Below, in pieces: positions 60,635 to 64,000 of a stretch of DNA of 64,000 nt; the stretch's first letter is position 1; each line of letters opens with the position of its first letter. The stretch covers positions 782,759 through 846,758 of the forward strand of contig VFFE01007257.1 of the NCBI GenBank assembly GCA_008921705.1, written 5' to 3'. The DNA is from Burhinus oedicnemus. Taxonomy: Eukaryota; Chordata; Aves; Charadriiformes; Burhinidae. The notes under the pieces were generated by a model. That model did no database searches. It saw only the letters and a list, made by a program, of their open reading frames with translations, and was not told the origin of the DNA. The translations under genes and the position numbers were made by a program.

Positions 60635-60770
60635 CATGTTCTGTAGACTCACAGAGTGGGAACTGTTTATTTGTACATTCTGACCTCCTGCATATTACAG
60701 GCCAAAAAATATTGCTCTGTCACATCCGCATTGAGCCCAATTCCTTCAATGTTTGATTAAAGCGTTACCT
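60635..60770 (-). mobile_element. Ancient CR1-type 3' end, minus strand
   Basis: TTCTGACCTCCTGCATATTACAGGCCA, then GCATTGAGCCCAATTCCTTCAATGTTTGATTAAAGCG, follows in order the reversed 3' end of ancient amniote CR1 ('GTCTGACCTCCTGTATAACACAGGCCA....CATCGAGCCCAAT..CTT..GTTTGA.TAAAGC'). The terminus is probably near 60635, at TCTGTAGACTCACAG. Confidence 0.68.
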
Positions 60771-61065
60771 GAAAATGTAAACTTGTGAGCACAATTTCTT
60801 TTCTACTGTTGTCCATTTTGAAAAACTGTGATTCCCTGAGCTCGGAATGAACAAAGTCTCGTTTCCTATGGCATGGGATTCTGTGGTTTTCTAACAAGGC
60901 ACAGGCTCCAGTTGCAGTTTCCAGTGGCTAGGAAACTCCTGACAGCTCAGTACTAGTGGACTCTCTGAAGCCTAGTAGGTTATGTTCACACTGAACCCTT
61001 TCATTTATTGAGAGCACTAGTAAGGCCATCCTATTCACCCATCCAACTACTTTCCTGCATCATGT

Positions 61066-61155
61066 TAAGAATTTAATTGCTTTTGAGGTGTTTGCTTTTA
61101 TCAGCAGAGTTAGGAATTTAATTATGTTTGAAGTGTCTGCTTTTATCAGATGTGA
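61066..61155. repeat. 45-bp tandem duplication
   Basis: Two units of exactly 45 bases, 61066-61110 and 61111-61155, sharing TAAGAATTTAATT / TAGGAATTTAATT at the start and TGCTTTTATCAG near the end. About eight or nine differences by eye, so not recent. Because 45 is a multiple of three, the minus-strand frame across it shows a 15-residue repeat, but nothing else suggests coding. Confidence 0.9.
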
Positions 61156-64000
61156 TTGGAATTGGTGATTCTGTCCAATTATTGAAGGGGTAATATGCAT
61201 GTGATCACTCATGCAGGCGAAGCTTGACTGCATAAGATTTGTTTCTCTAGGAAATCTGGCACCTGTATTGCCAGAGATTTCTGAACCCCTGTGGATTTTT
61301 ATTGTTCTATTTTTACTGTTCATTAGAGAAGGAGAGATAAGAGAGTTTCATCAGATGTAAACAGCATTCCCAGAAGATATCAGCAATGACCAATGGACTA
61401 ATTTCTGACATCCTGCCCATTTCTGGGGTTGCTTTTCATCATGGTAGGTCTTTAAAAGGTATGTTTAAAGTACACTGCCCTGCTAGACTGGAAATGAGAG
61501 TTAGTAAAAAGTTTAATTTTTGTCATATTTTCAGAGTACTTTGTCATGTCAACAGCCAATAGGCAGGATGCAAGTGAAATGTTGAGGCTCTGTTTGCCTT
61601 CATGTCTGTTTCTATTTGGTATATCTGAAGACGCTCCTAGATTTTGTTACAATAATACTTTTCATTTAGAAATTCGGACCTCCTCTGATGTGAGCCCCAA
61701 ACATTTCCATTTCTAAGTGCAAAAAGTTGATCCCTATGTAATTATAAAGCGGTGCCAGGTTCTAACCACACTACCTTACCTACACTAGTCCTTTGGAAAT
61801 GTTTTACTTGCAACAACTTTATATACCAAACATGTTTGTTTAATAAAAATGTTGTTATGATAACTATAAACAACATATTTTTTATATGACTAATGTTTTC
61901 ATGAAGTTGCTTTCATTTTCACAGGTCACTGCTTCCTTTTCCAGCCTCACAAACAGTTTTCTCAATCATCTTGGGCACTGAGTTGGTGCCTCAGCACTTG
62001 GATCTGTGTCCTATGATTTGATCTTCTTTTCAGAGTGTTCTCTCATTTGTCCCTGTCCATGTGATGTTTTTCTGACACTATTTTTTCTTCTTGTGCCACT
62101 TTATCACAGTTTTTCTCCATGACGTGCTGTTAAAAGAGGTGAGATATCTGGAAAAAAATTAGACTTAGCGTGAAAAAAAAGAAGCAGCCTACCAATAAAC
62201 TACCTAGAAAGTAAGTAATTTTTCTTTTTCTAATGTCTTATGTATGTGTGTGTGTTGCTATCTTAAAATCTACATTAATGATTTTATCTACAACGTAGGG
62301 CGTATTTTGTAAATGAGCTCCAACACTCTATCAAGTTGTAATTATTCATGAATAGTCTCTCTTTATTGTTAATGATATGCATCACACTAACAGAGTTTGA
62401 TATACTGATTATAAGAATAAAGTTCATCTGAGGTAACAGAGTTTATTCCTTTCTCAGGCATCCAGCCTGGATCTCAGCTGCAAAGTAAGTACCTCTCCAC
62501 ATCTCATTACCAAAATAGCAACCTTCTTAATCCTTTGCTGTGAAGAACAAAGGTTCGATTCAGTCTCTGGAGCAGAAATAGGATCTTATTAATGCACTGG
62601 CAACTACAGTGTTGTTATTTTTGTTAGAAAAGGGAGAAACAGGAATTTGCTGATATATGTTAGATTAAGGGCTGTTATTGTTTTGAGATTAATCGGATTG
62701 TTAGTTGGGCCTTTCCAATGGCAGTTGGAAATCTACAAAATATCTTGTAATTTAATATTCTGGATGAGTTCAGGAGCTGCTTCCTGGAAATTCACTTCGA
62801 TTCTTTGTATCTGTTCTGAAAGAATCACTCAGGGTATCAGTTAAATAGTGTATTGTTTACTGTGCAAGTGGTGGAACTAGGAGGAAAGTTCTCCTGCTGC
62901 TCTTGCCTGGAGCGCTAGTCTTCCTGGGCTTGATCCACTTGCTATCCAGTGGATCAGAGCTGAGACCCAAGGCACCGGCGAGGTACTTACTGCTCAGCCT
63001 TTGTGGAGCACTGACTCAGAGAAGGTCTGTGCATTAGCTGAGTGTCCAGGCTTGAACATGTTACGACTGATGCATGAATTCACACTTTAAAGTATTAGAG
63101 CTCTGATGATGTTTTATGGAGTCTTTTCTTTCTTTTGAAAGATTTGCTGTCATGTAGTGTTGGGCTGCAGTGGACTGTGGAATTTGGGATCCCTGTGGAG
63201 TAGGCTCTCTATGCCTCTGGCAGCTCGTCAGGATAAAGTTGAAATTAGGATTGCAGAGAAGAGCCAGAGGAATTCCACTTGGTGAATTAAATGTTATTGA
63301 GCTTGAGGACCTGGAAAAGGGTGAGGGAAGGATCTGGGTGAGCTCCCAAATTGGTATGAATGACTGGCATAGAAGGTATTGCTTAGAGCAAAAATAAATT
63401 CAGTGTAACTGATCCGTTGAGACCAGCAAACTGTTTCTGGAAATGACTGGTGGTTGATAATTCTTAGTGATAGGCAAATGCCATACTCCAAAATACGTGT
63501 GGTCCATTGTGCAATTCTGTGTGGGTGTGGATCTTTGCAGGTTATTGGCCTATGCCCTCTGGCACAAGATGTGTTTGCATAAGTCTTAGCATGTAGAACT
63601 TTGTGTGTTTATCTTCATGTGTATGTGAAAGGTTCAGGGTTAAGCGAGGGAGAACTATCCCAGAAACTGAGGTCAGCAGAAGCATTCTGGATAACTGTTC
63701 CCAGGCCCGAGTACTGTCACAGAAAATGAAGACCAGTAAGATGGCATTTGCAGTGAACCTCAGTTCTCTGCTTCTGTTCCTCCTGGTTAGGACAAACCTT
63801 GCATTTGGCCTCCAGGAGATATGACAAAGATATGCCTATTGTTGGAGTATGTAGGCTGAGACTTGTGGACTTTGTGAGTTGGAAGAGATTTCCGAGTGTA
63901 GACTAAGGCAATTATGTTTTATTAATTGCTATCTTATCCTGATTGTATATATCCCCAGAAGGCTTTAAGTATCAAGCTTTGATAGAACAGGAATGTTTCA

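Larger units (their letters stand above)
53583..64000. other. Mostly unique noncoding sequence with old repeat scraps
   Basis: No recognisable gene. Listed separately: MIR scraps at 54275-54332 and 58410-58535, a (CATC)n array at 59820-59861, an ancient CR1 end at 60635-60770 and a 45-bp tandem duplication at 61066-61155. 55.2-55.9 kb is AT-rich with many ATTA/TAAT cores (see findings). A 27-base segment with good splice signals lies at 62458-62484. A C8 run lies at about 58742-58750. Confidence 0.55.

Noticed and set aside
1..64000. Search for tRNA, rRNA, snRNA, CpG-island promoter, endogenous retrovirus or mitochondrial insert
   Set aside because: Nothing convincing was seen by eye on either strand; a covariance-model and repeat-library scan would be needed to exclude small or decayed copies.

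Overview
The window looks like vertebrate, almost certainly avian, nuclear DNA with no gene that I can recognise. It is AT-rich and CpG-poor. Its repeats are CR1 (chicken-repeat-1) LINEs whose 3' ends carry the bird-type terminal repeat built on ATTCTATG(A), plus heavily decayed MIR-type SINEs and ancient amniote CR1/L3-like LINE remnants. There is no operon, bacterial-type gene density, tRNA, rRNA or CRISPR array, and no CpG island or obvious promoter. The open frames longer than about 80 codons that I can identify are all CR1 reverse-transcriptase or endonuclease remnants. The others look like chance frames in AT-rich DNA.

Layout. 1-88 is a (TTTC)n microsatellite. 89-7166 is unique-looking sequence. 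7167-8390 is a 5'-truncated CR1 on the minus strand. 8391-14280 is unique-looking, with an A9G12 tract and a matching C/T tract near 11.2-11.4 kb. 14285-14522 is a short CR1 3' end on the plus strand. 14523-23269 is mostly unique, with one MIR remnant. 23270-26057 is the longest element: a plus-strand CR1 keeping decayed endonuclease and reverse-transcriptase regions. 26058-33751 holds a 125-bp direct repeat and two or so ancient remnants. 33752-34128 is a CR1 3' end (minus). 36270-37180 is an ancient, heavily deleted CR1 (plus). 37181-51818 holds MIR and ancient CR1 scraps and a 23-bp minisatellite. 51819-52842 is a CR1 (minus) with a substituted catalytic Asp codon, and 53455-53582 is a short CR1 3' end (plus). 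53583-64000 holds MIR and ancient CR1 scraps, a (CATC)n microsatellite and a 45-bp tandem duplication.

The non-repeat sequence is best read as intronic or intergenic DNA of an unknown locus. A few short segments are flanked by good splice signals and stay open in one frame (notably 17384-17434 +, 40497-40514 -, 50186-50205 + and 62458-62484 +). I could not match them to any protein, and such configurations are expected by chance a few times in 64 kb, so they are reported only as findings. I found no convincing undescribed biological system. The most checkable oddities are the 125-bp direct repeat, the CR1 copy with an Asn in place of a catalytic Asp, and the strong-splice-site microexon candidates.
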